Origin: Vibrio sp. S9_S30
GTDB taxonomy: Bacteria > Pseudomonadota > Gammaproteobacteria > Enterobacterales > Vibrionaceae
NCBI RefSeq assembly: GCF_014694455.1
Contig: NZ_JAAUWT010000002.1
Coordinates: 186,001 to 250,000, forward strand
Direction: 5' to 3'
DNA length: 64,000 nt
Below the pieces are notes generated by a model, which saw nothing but the letters and a program-made list of their open reading frames with translations, had not been told where the DNA came from and searched no databases. Shown piece after piece: positions 56,537 through 64,000 of the stretch. Every line of letters begins with the position of its first letter. The first letter of the stretch is position 1. Made by a program: the position numbers and the translations under genes.

Positions 56537-56920
56537 TTACTTTAGCTTATCGAGATCGGCTTCGATTTCAGCGATTTTGCTTGAGACCACTTTCTCTAAG
56601 TGACGAAGATCGGATAAGATTTTCTCTTTCACATCCACTTCAACCAATTTTTCAGGCTTAGTGATGGTATTCAACTCATCAATCACGAGCGTTAAGTTGC
56701 GATTTATTTCGGTTACTTCTTTGTATTGATGACTCCCACTGTCGATCAACACATTTTTACGCTGTCTTGGGTATTTGAACTTAACGCTTTTAGCAAAAAG
56801 CTCGCCCTTTTGCTTTTTAAAATAGATCTTAAGTATATCTTTTTGCGATTCTTGTCGAAGAGAGTAACGTTCGATCTGTTTTGGATCTTGAATACCTAAT
56901 CCAGTGAGGTTTGGATACAT
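56537..56920 (-). CDS. DUF3461 family protein
   Basis: A 127-residue charged, helical protein. The start [20 protein letters not shown] and [16 protein letters not shown] [19 protein letters not shown] are hallmarks of DUF3461, mostly in Vibrionaceae and Pseudomonas. The C-terminal third is a coiled coil ([22 protein letters not shown] in heptads). The ATG at 56920 has GAGGTG six bases upstream; longer in-frame starts lack it. Function unknown. Confidence 0.85.
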   Translation of the reverse strand: MYPNLTGLGIQDPKQIERYSLRQESQKDILKIYFKKQKGELFAKSVKFKYPRQRKNVLIDSGSHQYKEVTEINRNLTLVIDELNTITKPEKLVEVDVKEKILSDLRHLEKVVSSKIAEIEADLDKLK

Positions 56921-57099
56921 AGAGCACCTCGTGATAGCCAATGAATAGTAAATCAGTTCAATATTCATCAAGCTAGAGAATGAATAAACTGATTGAGTCC
57001 TGTTCAACCTTAGCAGCTATTGATAGGTCAGACAGACGTTTGGGTAGAGAGTGTGGGCGAGATCGCGATAAACCAAATCTCGCCCTTTTATCGCTTTAG

Positions 57100-59724
57100 T
57101 TAGTGATGCTGAAGCTCACTCACGCTTTCTATCAACTTGGTTTTTAACTCGTTTTGCTCTTCTTCACTTAAAGGACCGCCATTGGGTGAGGTGAGAATAA
57201 ATAAGTCTTCTGCTCGCTCACCTATGGTGATGATTTTAGCCGCGTGAAGGTTTATTCCCAATTCAGCAAAGGTGGCACCAACGTTCGCCAATAAACCCGG
57301 TGTGTCTAAGGCGACAAATTCCATCAATGTGCGCTTTCGTGTTTTGGTGGGAATAAAATCGACACGGGTTTTGACATTAAAATGCATCAGTTGCTTTGGC
57401 GTCCGGCGAGCTTTTGAGTTCGCCACGTCGTTTTCGCTGAGGATATTTTCTAAATGACGAACCATATTGGCGTGCCGATTTTCATCTATTAACTCACCAT
57501 GGTGGTCTAATACAATAAATGTGTCTAGAGCGTAACCATCTTTGCTTGTCATAATTTGCGCGTCATGAACACTAAAGTTACGTCTGTCGAGCTCGCCAAC
57601 GACGTTGGCAAAAAGGTTAGGGAGATCTTTTGAATAAATGAACACTTCTGTACCGCCACGAGTGGCTTCTTTACTCAGTAATACCAACGGTTGTTCTTTA
57701 GATTCTAACCTCAGAAGATGCTCTCCGTGCCAAGCGATTTGTTTATGGGTGTGGCGAAGGAAGTAGTCTGCCTTGAAACGTTGCCATAACACCTCAATTT
57801 CTCGGGCGGTGAAGCCTTCTTTTCTTAACATAGCAGACGCTAAATGTTGGTTATGACGGATTCGGTCTCGGACATCGACAGGGTTTTCTAAACCGCGACG
57901 AAGCGCTCGCTGGGAAGAGTAGAACAATTCAGCAAGCAGTGTCCGCTTCCAACTGTTCCAAAGTTCGGGGTTGGTTGCACAAATGTCTGCAACCGTTAGA
58001 CATACCAAAAACTCTAGGTACTCTTCGTCGCGAACTTTTTTTGCAAATCCTGTGACCACTTCAGGGTCATAGATATCGCGTCTTTGAGCAGTGACAGACA
58101 TCAATAGATGGTGCTTGACCAGCCAAGAAACCAGCTTGGATTCCGGTTTCGACAATCCGTGTTCAATGCAAAAATCGTACGCTTCTACTGCACCAATTTC
58201 AGAGTGATCGCCTCCACGCCCTTTCCCTATGTCGTGAAAAATAGCCGCAATGATCAGCAATTCCTTTTTCTGTATTCGCGGATACACTTCGCAGCAAATA
58301 GGGTGTTTCGCGTGGTTTTTGGCAAAACTAAAGGTGTGGATATGCTTGAGTAACCGCATACTGTGCTCGTCTACCGTATAGACGTGGAACAAATCGAACT
58401 GCATTTGCCCAACAATTTGGCTCCACTGTGGCAAATAAGCTGACATCACGCCTAACCGATGCATTAAACTGAACGCTTTATGTAAAGCATTCGGATGGCG
58501 GACTAAGTCCATGAACTTTTCACGCGCTTCGGGAATAGTATGCAAAAACTTGTTCAATCGGCGGCGAGCGGTTCGAAGCTGGCGCATGGTTGCGGGGGCG
58601 ACGCCTTCAATGGAGGAATCATTCGCAATGTGCAAAAACATATCCAGAATAGTTTCAGGGCGAGCTTGAAATAATGCGGGTTTTCGGGCTTCGATGAGGG
58701 GACCTCGGCGTTGAAAATCGGCATCCAGAATGTCTGCGGGAAGCTGCTCGCCTTTGTTGATGATCGCTTGGTCAAAAAGCTTGAGCAGCATTTTGTTGAG
58801 CTCCGCTACGCGCCTTAATGTGCGGTAGAACTCTTTCATCATCATTTCGATGGGTTTATTGCCTTCCCCCGTAAATCCTAGATGTTCAGCAACTTGGAGT
58901 TGGTGAGCAAACGTTAAACGGTTATCGTAGCGTTTCAGCTCTATGTGCAATGCAAAACGCACTCGCCATAGGTAATCTTGACACTCTAATAGTTCACGAT
59001 ATTCAGCGTCGGTGAGAAATCCGTAGCGGCTCATTTCGAATAACGAAGTCGCACCAAAGTGACGCCTAGCCACCCAGCTTAGCGTATGGATGTCACGAAG
59101 CCCGCCGGGGCTCGATTTGATATCGGGCTCTAGGTTATAGGTGGTATCGTGAAAGCGTGCGTGCCGTTGTTTCTGCTCTTGAATTTTCGCTTGATAGAAG
59201 ACTTCGCTAGGCCAAAAGGTTTCGGAATGAATAAGCATCTTTAAGCGGTGGAATGCGTCTTCACAGCCGCAAATTAGCCTTGCCTCTTGCAGGTTTGTGG
59301 CAACAGTTAAGTCGCCTTTCCCTACTTCTTCACATTCGGCTACGGTTCTTACGCTGTGACCGACTTCCAATCGTAAATCCCAAAGCAGTGTAATGAATTC
59401 ACTGACTTTCGTTTTTACTTCATCCTGAAGTGGAGAGCCGTTCAAAATCAGAATATCGATATCGGAAAGCGGGTGTAATTCGCCACGACCATATCCGCCA
59501 ACGGCGACGAGGCTGAGTTTCTCTATGTGATCGAAACCATAGTACTCCCAAAGGCGAGTAAGCAGCATGTCCATATATTCGCTGCGACCGAGAACCAGGT
59601 CAGTGACAGGGTGGTGCGATAGAAACTCTTCTTTTTGGTCTCTGGAAAAACGCTCCAGCTCATGGCGTAGATTGTCAAGATTCATGGCAGAATCTTTAAG
59701 CGATAAAGGGGATTGAAATGTCAT
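57100..59724 (-). CDS. glnD: Bifunctional uridylyltransferase/uridylyl-removing enzyme GlnD
   Basis: Primary glutamine sensor that uridylylates and de-uridylylates PII proteins. 874 residues: N-terminal nucleotidyltransferase (VGGYGRGELHPLSDIDILIL, about 75-95), HD domain (AIFHDIGKGRGGDHSEIGA, about 465-485) and two C-terminal ACT domains (TEVFIYSKDLPNLFANVV and LMEFVALDTPGLLANVGATF). Start ATG 59724 is taken from vibrio relatives; the ribosome site is weak. It is downstream of map, separated by a terminator. Confidence 0.97.
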   Translation of the reverse strand: MTFQSPLSLKDSAMNLDNLRHELERFSRDQKEEFLSHHPVTDLVLGRSEYMDMLLTRLWEYYGFDHIEKLSLVAVGGYGRGELHPLSDIDILILNGSPLQDEVKTKVSEFITLLWDLRLEVGHSVRTVAECEEVGKGDLTVATNLQEARLICGCEDAFHRLKMLIHSETFWPSEVFYQAKIQEQKQRHARFHDTTYNLEPDIKSSPGGLRDIHTLSWVARRHFGATSLFEMSRYGFLTDAEYRELLECQDYLWRVRFALHIELKRYDNRLTFAHQLQVAEHLGFTGEGNKPIEMMMKEFYRTLRRVAELNKMLLKLFDQAIINKGEQLPADILDADFQRRGPLIEARKPALFQARPETILDMFLHIANDSSIEGVAPATMRQLRTARRRLNKFLHTIPEAREKFMDLVRHPNALHKAFSLMHRLGVMSAYLPQWSQIVGQMQFDLFHVYTVDEHSMRLLKHIHTFSFAKNHAKHPICCEVYPRIQKKELLIIAAIFHDIGKGRGGDHSEIGAVEAYDFCIEHGLSKPESKLVSWLVKHHLLMSVTAQRRDIYDPEVVTGFAKKVRDEEYLEFLVCLTVADICATNPELWNSWKRTLLAELFYSSQRALRRGLENPVDVRDRIRHNQHLASAMLRKEGFTAREIEVLWQRFKADYFLRHTHKQIAWHGEHLLRLESKEQPLVLLSKEATRGGTEVFIYSKDLPNLFANVVGELDRRNFSVHDAQIMTSKDGYALDTFIVLDHHGELIDENRHANMVRHLENILSENDVANSKARRTPKQLMHFNVKTRVDFIPTKTRKRTLMEFVALDTPGLLANVGATFAELGINLHAAKIITIGERAEDLFILTSPNGGPLSEEEQNELKTKLIESVSELQHH

Positions 59725-59797
59725 CCAAGCGTTCCGTGCTAACTGTTATGGTTTAACTTTAACAATTGATACTTAAGTTTTCGAATTCTGCAAAAGA

Positions 59798-59821
59798 AAA
59801 ATCCCAGCGATGCTGGGATTT
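59798..59821 (-). terminator. Terminator of map
   Basis: Leftward AAATCCCAGC / GCTGGGATTT stem with a 3-base loop, followed by TTTCTTTTG, just past the map stop. Confidence 0.88.
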
Positions 59822-59824
59822 GAG

Positions 59825-60703
59825 TTATTTGTTCACCATGTGTCGAGGAATGCTCTCATCACTTCGTAGGGTAAGAACTTCACAACCGTCCTTTGTTACT
59901 AGAATGGTGTGTTCCCATTGTGCGGAGTTTTTGCCGTCGCCAGTGTAAACCGTCCAGTCATCCTCCGAGTCAACACTGCATCCAAATTTACCTGCATTAA
60001 TCATAGGTTCAATGGTAAAGCACATGCCTTCTTTCAGTTTGCGGTTGTCGGTGTTCTTATAGTGAACCACCTGAGGCTCTTCATGGAACTCGCTGCCAAT
60101 ACCGTGCCCGCAGAAATCCTTCACAATGGAGTATTTCATACGAGGATTTTTCTTGTTGTTGTCTTTTATAAACTTATCGATCGCCGTACCAAGTTCACCA
60201 ACCGTTGTACCGGGTTTTACTTTGCGCATAGCAACATAAAGGGCTTCTTGAGTCACAGTACATAAACGCTTGTCGGCGGCTGAAACTTCGCCCACATAGA
60301 ACATTCTTGAGGTATCGCCGTGGTATCCTTTAGGTCTCACGCTTAAGTCGGCATCTTTATCTTCTGGGATAATAACTGTGACATCGATGTTAATGACATC
60401 ACCGTCCTTCAAAATGGCTGGCTTGCTCTTACCCGTAGAGCCGATTTCATCTTTTGATGCAGGGATCCCGTGGCAGACAATGTGATTAATTGAAGTACAG
60501 ATAGATTTTGGGAAACCGTGGTAATCCAGTGGCGCTGGATACGCATTGTTTTCCAGAATGTAATCGTGACAAATACGGTCAATTTCTTCGGTTGTGATAC
60601 CGGGTTTGACGTGTGGCTCTATCATTTCCAAAACACTCGAAGCCAATTTGCAGGCAGCGCGCATTTTCTCGATTTCTTCTGCGGTTTTAATTTTAATAGA
60701 CAT
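59825..60703 (-). CDS. map: Methionine aminopeptidase, type I
   Basis: Removes N-terminal Met from new proteins. 292 residues, somewhat longer than the E. coli enzyme owing to insertions around 102-115 and 185-190. Metal-site pieces: YHGFPKSICTSINHIVCHGIP in two parts, NIDVTV (Asp), GDTSRMFYVG (Asp), GHGIGSEFHEEPQV (His), FTIEPMI (Glu) and SAQWEHTILVTKDG (Glu). It diverges from rpsB as in E. coli. Confidence 0.95.
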   Translation of the reverse strand: MSIKIKTAEEIEKMRAACKLASSVLEMIEPHVKPGITTEEIDRICHDYILENNAYPAPLDYHGFPKSICTSINHIVCHGIPASKDEIGSTGKSKPAILKDGDVINIDVTVIIPEDKDADLSVRPKGYHGDTSRMFYVGEVSAADKRLCTVTQEALYVAMRKVKPGTTVGELGTAIDKFIKDNNKKNPRMKYSIVKDFCGHGIGSEFHEEPQVVHYKNTDNRKLKEGMCFTIEPMINAGKFGCSVDSEDDWTVYTGDGKNSAQWEHTILVTKDGCEVLTLRSDESIPRHMVNK

Positions 60704-60922
60704 CGTCTTTCTCGAACTTATTAATGCAATCGCTGCATTCTATCAGTGGGTTGTCCGACACGCAAAGGTCGTTGCGCTGGGTTTACAGCAGGGGAAGTGA
60801 TGTTCATTGCACTTCATTCAACGTTTAATTTTGGCTCAAAGGTTGGTGGGCATAGACCTCATGGTTACTTTCAAAAGGATAGGCAATCAAATTTCTGCTA
60901 GCCAAAATAGTGTTTTTTATGG

Positions 60923-60928
60923 TATAAA
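60923..60928 (+). promoter_or_regulatory. Probable -10 of the rpsB-tsf promoter
   Basis: TATAAA at 60923-60928 is followed by a GC-rich discriminator (gcgcgcc), as in stringently controlled ribosomal promoters. The -35 is unclear. Confidence 0.5.
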
Positions 60929-60934
60929 GCGCGC

Positions 60935-61107
60935 CGGAATTAAGAACAGTTATCTCCATTTGGCGAAGCGGTTTTTGGGTCCAATTATATTTTCTTTAAA
61001 TCACACACATACCGACACATGATCCGGGGTGCTCACTTACTTTTATTGAAGAAGTTGAGTCGGACGCATGGGGTATGTGGAGGCCTAACCCCATAGAGGA
61101 ATTTAAA
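60935..61107 (+). promoter_or_regulatory. rpsB leader, probable S2 autoregulatory RNA
   Basis: A leader of about 170 bases before rpsB that I estimate to begin near 60935. A GGGGT...ACCCC hairpin (about 61073-61095) stands just before the ribosome site. E. coli rpsB has a similar 162-nt leader bound by S2. The rest of 60704-60920 shows no gene. Confidence 0.55.
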
Positions 61108-61842
61108 ATGGCAACTGTATCAATGCGCGATATGCTTAAAGCTGGTGTTCACTTTGGTCACCAAACTCGTTACTGGAACCCAAAGATGAAGCCATTCATC
61201 TTCGGTGCTCGTAACAGAGTTCATATCATCAACCTAGAAAAAACGGTACCAATGTTCAACGATGCACTAGCTGAGCTAGGCAAAGTTGGCGAGAAGAAAG
61301 GTAAAGTTCTTTTTGTAGGTACTAAGCGCGCTGCATCTGAAGCGGTAAAAGAAGCGGCTATCGCTAGCAACCAATACTACGTAAACAACCGTTGGTTGGG
61401 TGGCATGCTAACGAACTACAAAACTGTTCGTCAGTCAATCAAGCGTCTGAAAGAACTTGAAGCACAAGCTCAAGACGGTACTTTCGACAAACTAACTAAG
61501 AAAGAAGCTCTAATGCGTACTCGTGAAATGGAGAAGCTAGAGAAATCGCTTGGTGGTATCAAAGACATGGGCGGTCTACCTGACGCACTATTCGTTATCG
61601 ACGCTGATCACGAGCACATCGCCGTTCGCGAAGCAAACAACCTAGGTATCCCTGTATACGCAGTTGTTGATACTAACTCTGACCCAGACGGTGTTGACTT
61701 CATTATCCCAGGTAACGATGACGCAATCCGTGCAGTTCAACTTTACCTAAACGCTGCAGCTTCTGCTGTAACCGAAGGTCGTAACCAAGACGTAGCTGCT
61801 GCAGTTGCTGAAAAAGACGGTTTCGTAGAAGAAGCGGAATAA
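61108..61842 (+). CDS. rpsB: 30S ribosomal protein S2
   Basis: Ribosomal protein of the 30S subunit. 244 residues: [46 protein letters not shown] in two parts, RWLGGMLTN and [21 protein letters not shown] used ATG 61108 (AGAGGA just upstream); the earlier in-frame ATG at 61075 lies in the leader. Codon use shows strong bias (e.g. preference for CGT and GGT), as in highly expressed genes. Confidence 0.98.
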   Translation: MATVSMRDMLKAGVHFGHQTRYWNPKMKPFIFGARNRVHIINLEKTVPMFNDALAELGKVGEKKGKVLFVGTKRAASEAVKEAAIASNQYYVNNRWLGGMLTNYKTVRQSIKRLKELEAQAQDGTFDKLTKKEALMRTREMEKLEKSLGGIKDMGGLPDALFVIDADHEHIAVREANNLGIPVYAVVDTNSDPDGVDFIIPGNDDAIRAVQLYLNAAASAVTEGRNQDVAAAVAEKDGFVEEAE

Positions 61843-61928
61843 TAACGGCTCTGAGTCACACTTAGCCCTATAGATTAACGAGCTGTAATAGGCAAAAAAA
61901 GTTAAATATAAGCTAAGTTATAGTTACA

Positions 61929-61960
61929 ATCGGGGGCCGTTATCGAGCCCCTGATTTTTA
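61929..61960 (+). terminator. Attenuator-type terminator between rpsB and tsf
   Basis: ATCGGGGGC / GCCCCTGAT is a 9-bp stem (one G-U pair) with a 9-base loop, followed by TTTTTA. Partial termination here would lower tsf relative to rpsB, as known for E. coli. Confidence 0.75.
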
Positions 61961-61990
61961 CCATATCCAGAATCAACTGAGGAATAGAGA

Positions 61991-62833
61991 ATGGCTGTTA
62001 CTGCTGCTCTAGTAAAAGAACTGCGCGACCGTACTGGCGCAGGTATGATGGAATGCAAGAAAGCGCTTGTTGAAACTGACGGCGATATCGAACTAGCAAT
62101 CGAAAATATGCGTAAATCAGGTGCTGCTAAAGCTGCTAAGAAAGCAGGTAACGTAGCGGCTGAAGGCGCAATCATTATCAAAGAAACTGACGGCTTTGCT
62201 GTTCTTCTTGAAGTGAACTGTCAGACTGACTTCGTTGCTAAAGATGCTAACTTCACATCGTTTGCAAACGACGTTGCTGAGGCAGCTCTTGCTTCTAAAG
62301 CTACTGCAGAAGAACTACAAGCTCAATTCGAGGAAACTCGTGTTGCTCTAGTCGCTAAAATCGGCGAAAACATCAACATCCGTCGTGTTCAATACGTTGA
62401 AGGCGTTGCACTGGCTTCTTACCGTCACGGTGAGAAAATTGGTGTTGTTGTTGCAGGTGAAGGCGATGCTGAAACTCTTAAGCACGTTGCAATGCACGTA
62501 GCGGCTTCTCGCCCAGAGTACGTTAACCCAGAAGACGTACCTGCAGACGTAGTTGAGAAAGAGAAAGCCGTTCAAGTTGAAATCGCAATGAACGAAGGCA
62601 AGCCTGCGGAAATCGCTGAGAAGATGGTTGTTGGTCGCATGAAGAAATTCACTGGCGACATCTCTTTGACTGGTCAGGCTTTCGTTATGGAACCTAAGAA
62701 ATCGGTAGGCGAAGTTCTTAAAGAGAAAGGCGCTACAGTAACTAACTTCGTACGTTTAGAAGTGGGTGAAGGTATCGAGAAAGCGGAAGAAATGAGCTTC
62801 GCTGACGAAGTAGCTGCGGTACAAAAAGGTTAA
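61991..62833 (+). CDS. tsf: Translation elongation factor Ts
   Basis: Nucleotide exchange factor for EF-Tu. 280 residues: N-terminal UBA-like [29 protein letters not shown] and the TDFVAKD motif that contacts EF-Tu (around residue 80). The core and coiled-coil domain follow. Downstream of rpsB with an attenuator between. Confidence 0.98.
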   Translation: MAVTAALVKELRDRTGAGMMECKKALVETDGDIELAIENMRKSGAAKAAKKAGNVAAEGAIIIKETDGFAVLLEVNCQTDFVAKDANFTSFANDVAEAALASKATAEELQAQFEETRVALVAKIGENINIRRVQYVEGVALASYRHGEKIGVVVAGEGDAETLKHVAMHVAASRPEYVNPEDVPADVVEKEKAVQVEIAMNEGKPAEIAEKMVVGRMKKFTGDISLTGQAFVMEPKKSVGEVLKEKGATVTNFVRLEVGEGIEKAEEMSFADEVAAVQKG

Positions 62834-62851
62834 TCCTTAGCGTATTGTATA

Positions 62852-62884
62852 AAAAAAGACCGTGGCCAAGGCTGCGGTCTTTTT
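62852..62884 (+). terminator. Terminator after tsf
   Basis: AAAAGACCG / CGGTCTTTT stem with an internal GCC/GGC pairing and T run. Confidence 0.88.
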
Positions 62885-63015
62885 ACGAACAAAATACTAA
62901 GTTATAAACGAACTCAGTGAGTGAAGAATCGTCATGAATGCACGTTGGAATCAACGTAAATGCAATTTGTATTCATGACTGTTAATCAACAACTCTCATT
63001 TGGAAGGTAGACTCC

Positions 63016-63744
63016 ATGACAACTAACCCTAAGCCAGCGTATCAACGTATTCTGTTAAAACTGAGTGGTGAAGCTCTTCAAGGTGAAGAAGGTTTTGGTA
63101 TTGACCCTGCGGTACTAGACCGTATGGCTCAAGAAGTAAAAGAACTGGTTGAACTGGGTGTTCAAGTGGGTGTGGTCATCGGTGGTGGTAACTTGTTCCG
63201 TGGTGCAGGATTAGCTGAAGCTGGTATGAACCGCGTTGTTGGTGACCATATGGGAATGCTAGCGACAGTAATGAATGGTCTTGCGCTGCGTGATGCTCTT
63301 CACCGTGCGTACGTCAATGCGCGCGTAATGTCGGCGATTCCTTTGAAAGGTGTATGCGACGATTACAATTGGGCAGATGCTATTCGTGAACTACGCCAAG
63401 GTCGCGTCGTGATATTTTCGGCGGGAACGGGTAACCCATTTTTTACTACCGATTCTGCTGCCTGTTTGCGCGGTATTGAAATTGAAGCGGATGTTGTTCT
63501 TAAAGCGACTAAAGTTGATGGCGTATTTACTGCGGATCCAGTGGCAAACCCTGAAGCAGAGCTGTATGATGACCTATCGTTTAGTGAAGTTCTTGAAAAA
63601 GAACTGAAAGTAATGGACTTAGCGGCATTTACACTGGCACGTGACCACAAAATGCCGATCCGTGTATTCAATATGAACAAGCCAGGCGCTCTACGTCGCG
63701 TGGTAATGGGTGAAGCCGAAGGTACGCTAATCAGCGAAATCTAA
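63016..63744 (+). CDS. pyrH: Uridylate kinase
   Basis: Phosphorylates UMP to UDP; hexameric and regulated by GTP and UTP. 242 residues of the amino-acid-kinase fold: [50 protein letters not shown] and [13 protein letters not shown]. Follows tsf with its own spacer of about 180 bases; frr comes next after 48 bases. Confidence 0.98.
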   Translation: MTTNPKPAYQRILLKLSGEALQGEEGFGIDPAVLDRMAQEVKELVELGVQVGVVIGGGNLFRGAGLAEAGMNRVVGDHMGMLATVMNGLALRDALHRAYVNARVMSAIPLKGVCDDYNWADAIRELRQGRVVIFSAGTGNPFFTTDSAACLRGIEIEADVVLKATKVDGVFTADPVANPEAELYDDLSFSEVLEKELKVMDLAAFTLARDHKMPIRVFNMNKPGALRRVVMGEAEGTLISEI

Positions 63745-63792
63745 TCATTGGCAGCCAAAAACACTCTTATTAAGAAATATTAAGGTGAAATT

Positions 63793-64000
63793 GTGATTAA
63801 CGAAATCAAAAAAGATGCACAAGAGCGCATGGATAAAAGCGTTGAAGCGCTAAAGAACAACCTATCGAAAGTACGTACAGGTCGCGCTCACCCAAGCTTG
63901 CTGTCTAACATCAGCGTAGAATACTACGGTGCGCCAACACCTCTCAACCAGATTGCAAACGTGATTGCTGAGGATTCTCGTACGCTTGCTATTACCGTTT
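63793..64000 (+). CDS. frr: Ribosome recycling factor, N-terminal part (3' end outside window)
   Basis: Splits post-termination ribosomes with EF-G. Only the first 69 residues lie here: [20 protein letters not shown], then [16 protein letters not shown], the helical bundle and tRNA-mimic region of RRF. Start is GTG at 63793, with AAGGTG five bases before. The order pyrH-frr is standard. Confidence 0.96.
   Translation, partial: MINEIKKDAQERMDKSVEALKNNLSKVRTGRAHPSLLSNISVEYYGAPTPLNQIANVIAEDSRTLAITV

Noticed and set aside
57055..57085. GGGCGAGAT / ATCTCGCCC hairpin after glnD
   Set aside because: Good stem but no T run on the leftward strand that glnD uses; not called as its terminator.

Overview
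The window is a piece of a Vibrio main chromosome. This rests on the sodium-type flagellar stator PomA/PomB, Crl, the vibrio-restricted small families DUF3622 and DUF3461, a RibBX-type riboflavin enzyme, and a gene order I recognise from Vibrio cholerae chromosome I. Coding is dense and mostly housekeeping. I see no prophage, IS element, integron or CRISPR array and no intact tRNA or rRNA. The interest lies in three regulatory RNAs, several small repeats and a few atypical proteins.

Layout. 1-1.2 kb: nadK (cut by the edge) diverging from heat-shock grpE. 1.2-4.5 kb: five minor-pilin genes, one leftward and four overlapping rightward. 4.7-6.3 kb: AbgT-type transporter. 6.4-9.5 kb: glutathione-dependent formaldehyde detoxification (adhC, fghA) with a divergent LysR regulator. 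9.6-16.6 kb: tadA, a 45-residue basic ORF with repeats upstream, mltF, and purL with a PurR-like operator. 16.7-23.5 kb: DUF3622, pepD, a candidate dual-function RNA/peptide gene (VcdRP-like), a PurR-boxed purine permease-gpt operon, frsA and crl. 23.6-26.0 kb: proBA. 26.1-30.7 kb: nrdR-ribD-ribE-ribBX-ribH-nusB. 30.8-32.7 kb: thiL-pgpA and a small monooxygenase-like gene. 32.7-35.8 kb: xseB-ispA-dxs, leftward. 36.2-39.5 kb: pomAB behind a sigma-28-type promoter, then thiI. 39.6-43.3 kb: a short DUF805 gene, the GcvB small RNA diverging from gcvA, then a hydrolase, ygdD and rlmM. 43.4-50.8 kb, leftward: xni, ppnN, a diguanylate cyclase, a TPR protein with a degenerate GGDEF-like domain, and queF. 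50.9-56.4 kb: syd, DUF2310, yaiI, a KfrA_N-like gene, a large CsrB RNA behind a perfect UvrY/VarA-type box, DUF3301, DUF3549, yqcC and truC. 56.5-60.7 kb: DUF3461, glnD and map. 60.9-64 kb: rpsB-tsf-pyrH-frr, with frr cut by the edge.

How the parts fit. Purine synthesis (purL) and salvage (permease-gpt) each carry a PurR-like box. The riboflavin genes form one run apart from the GTP cyclohydrolase step, for which no intact gene is present: the RibA-like half of RibBX lacks its zinc cysteines. GcvB (amino-acid uptake), CsrB (carbon storage, biofilm, virulence) and the VcdRP-like transcript (sugar uptake versus the TCA cycle in V. cholerae, from memory) are three independent post-transcriptional regulators in 64 kb. 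Short 15-21 bp tandem repeats lie just past the stop codons of proA, ppnN and the DUF3461 gene.

All assignments come from reading motifs, gene order and spacing. No database search was run.
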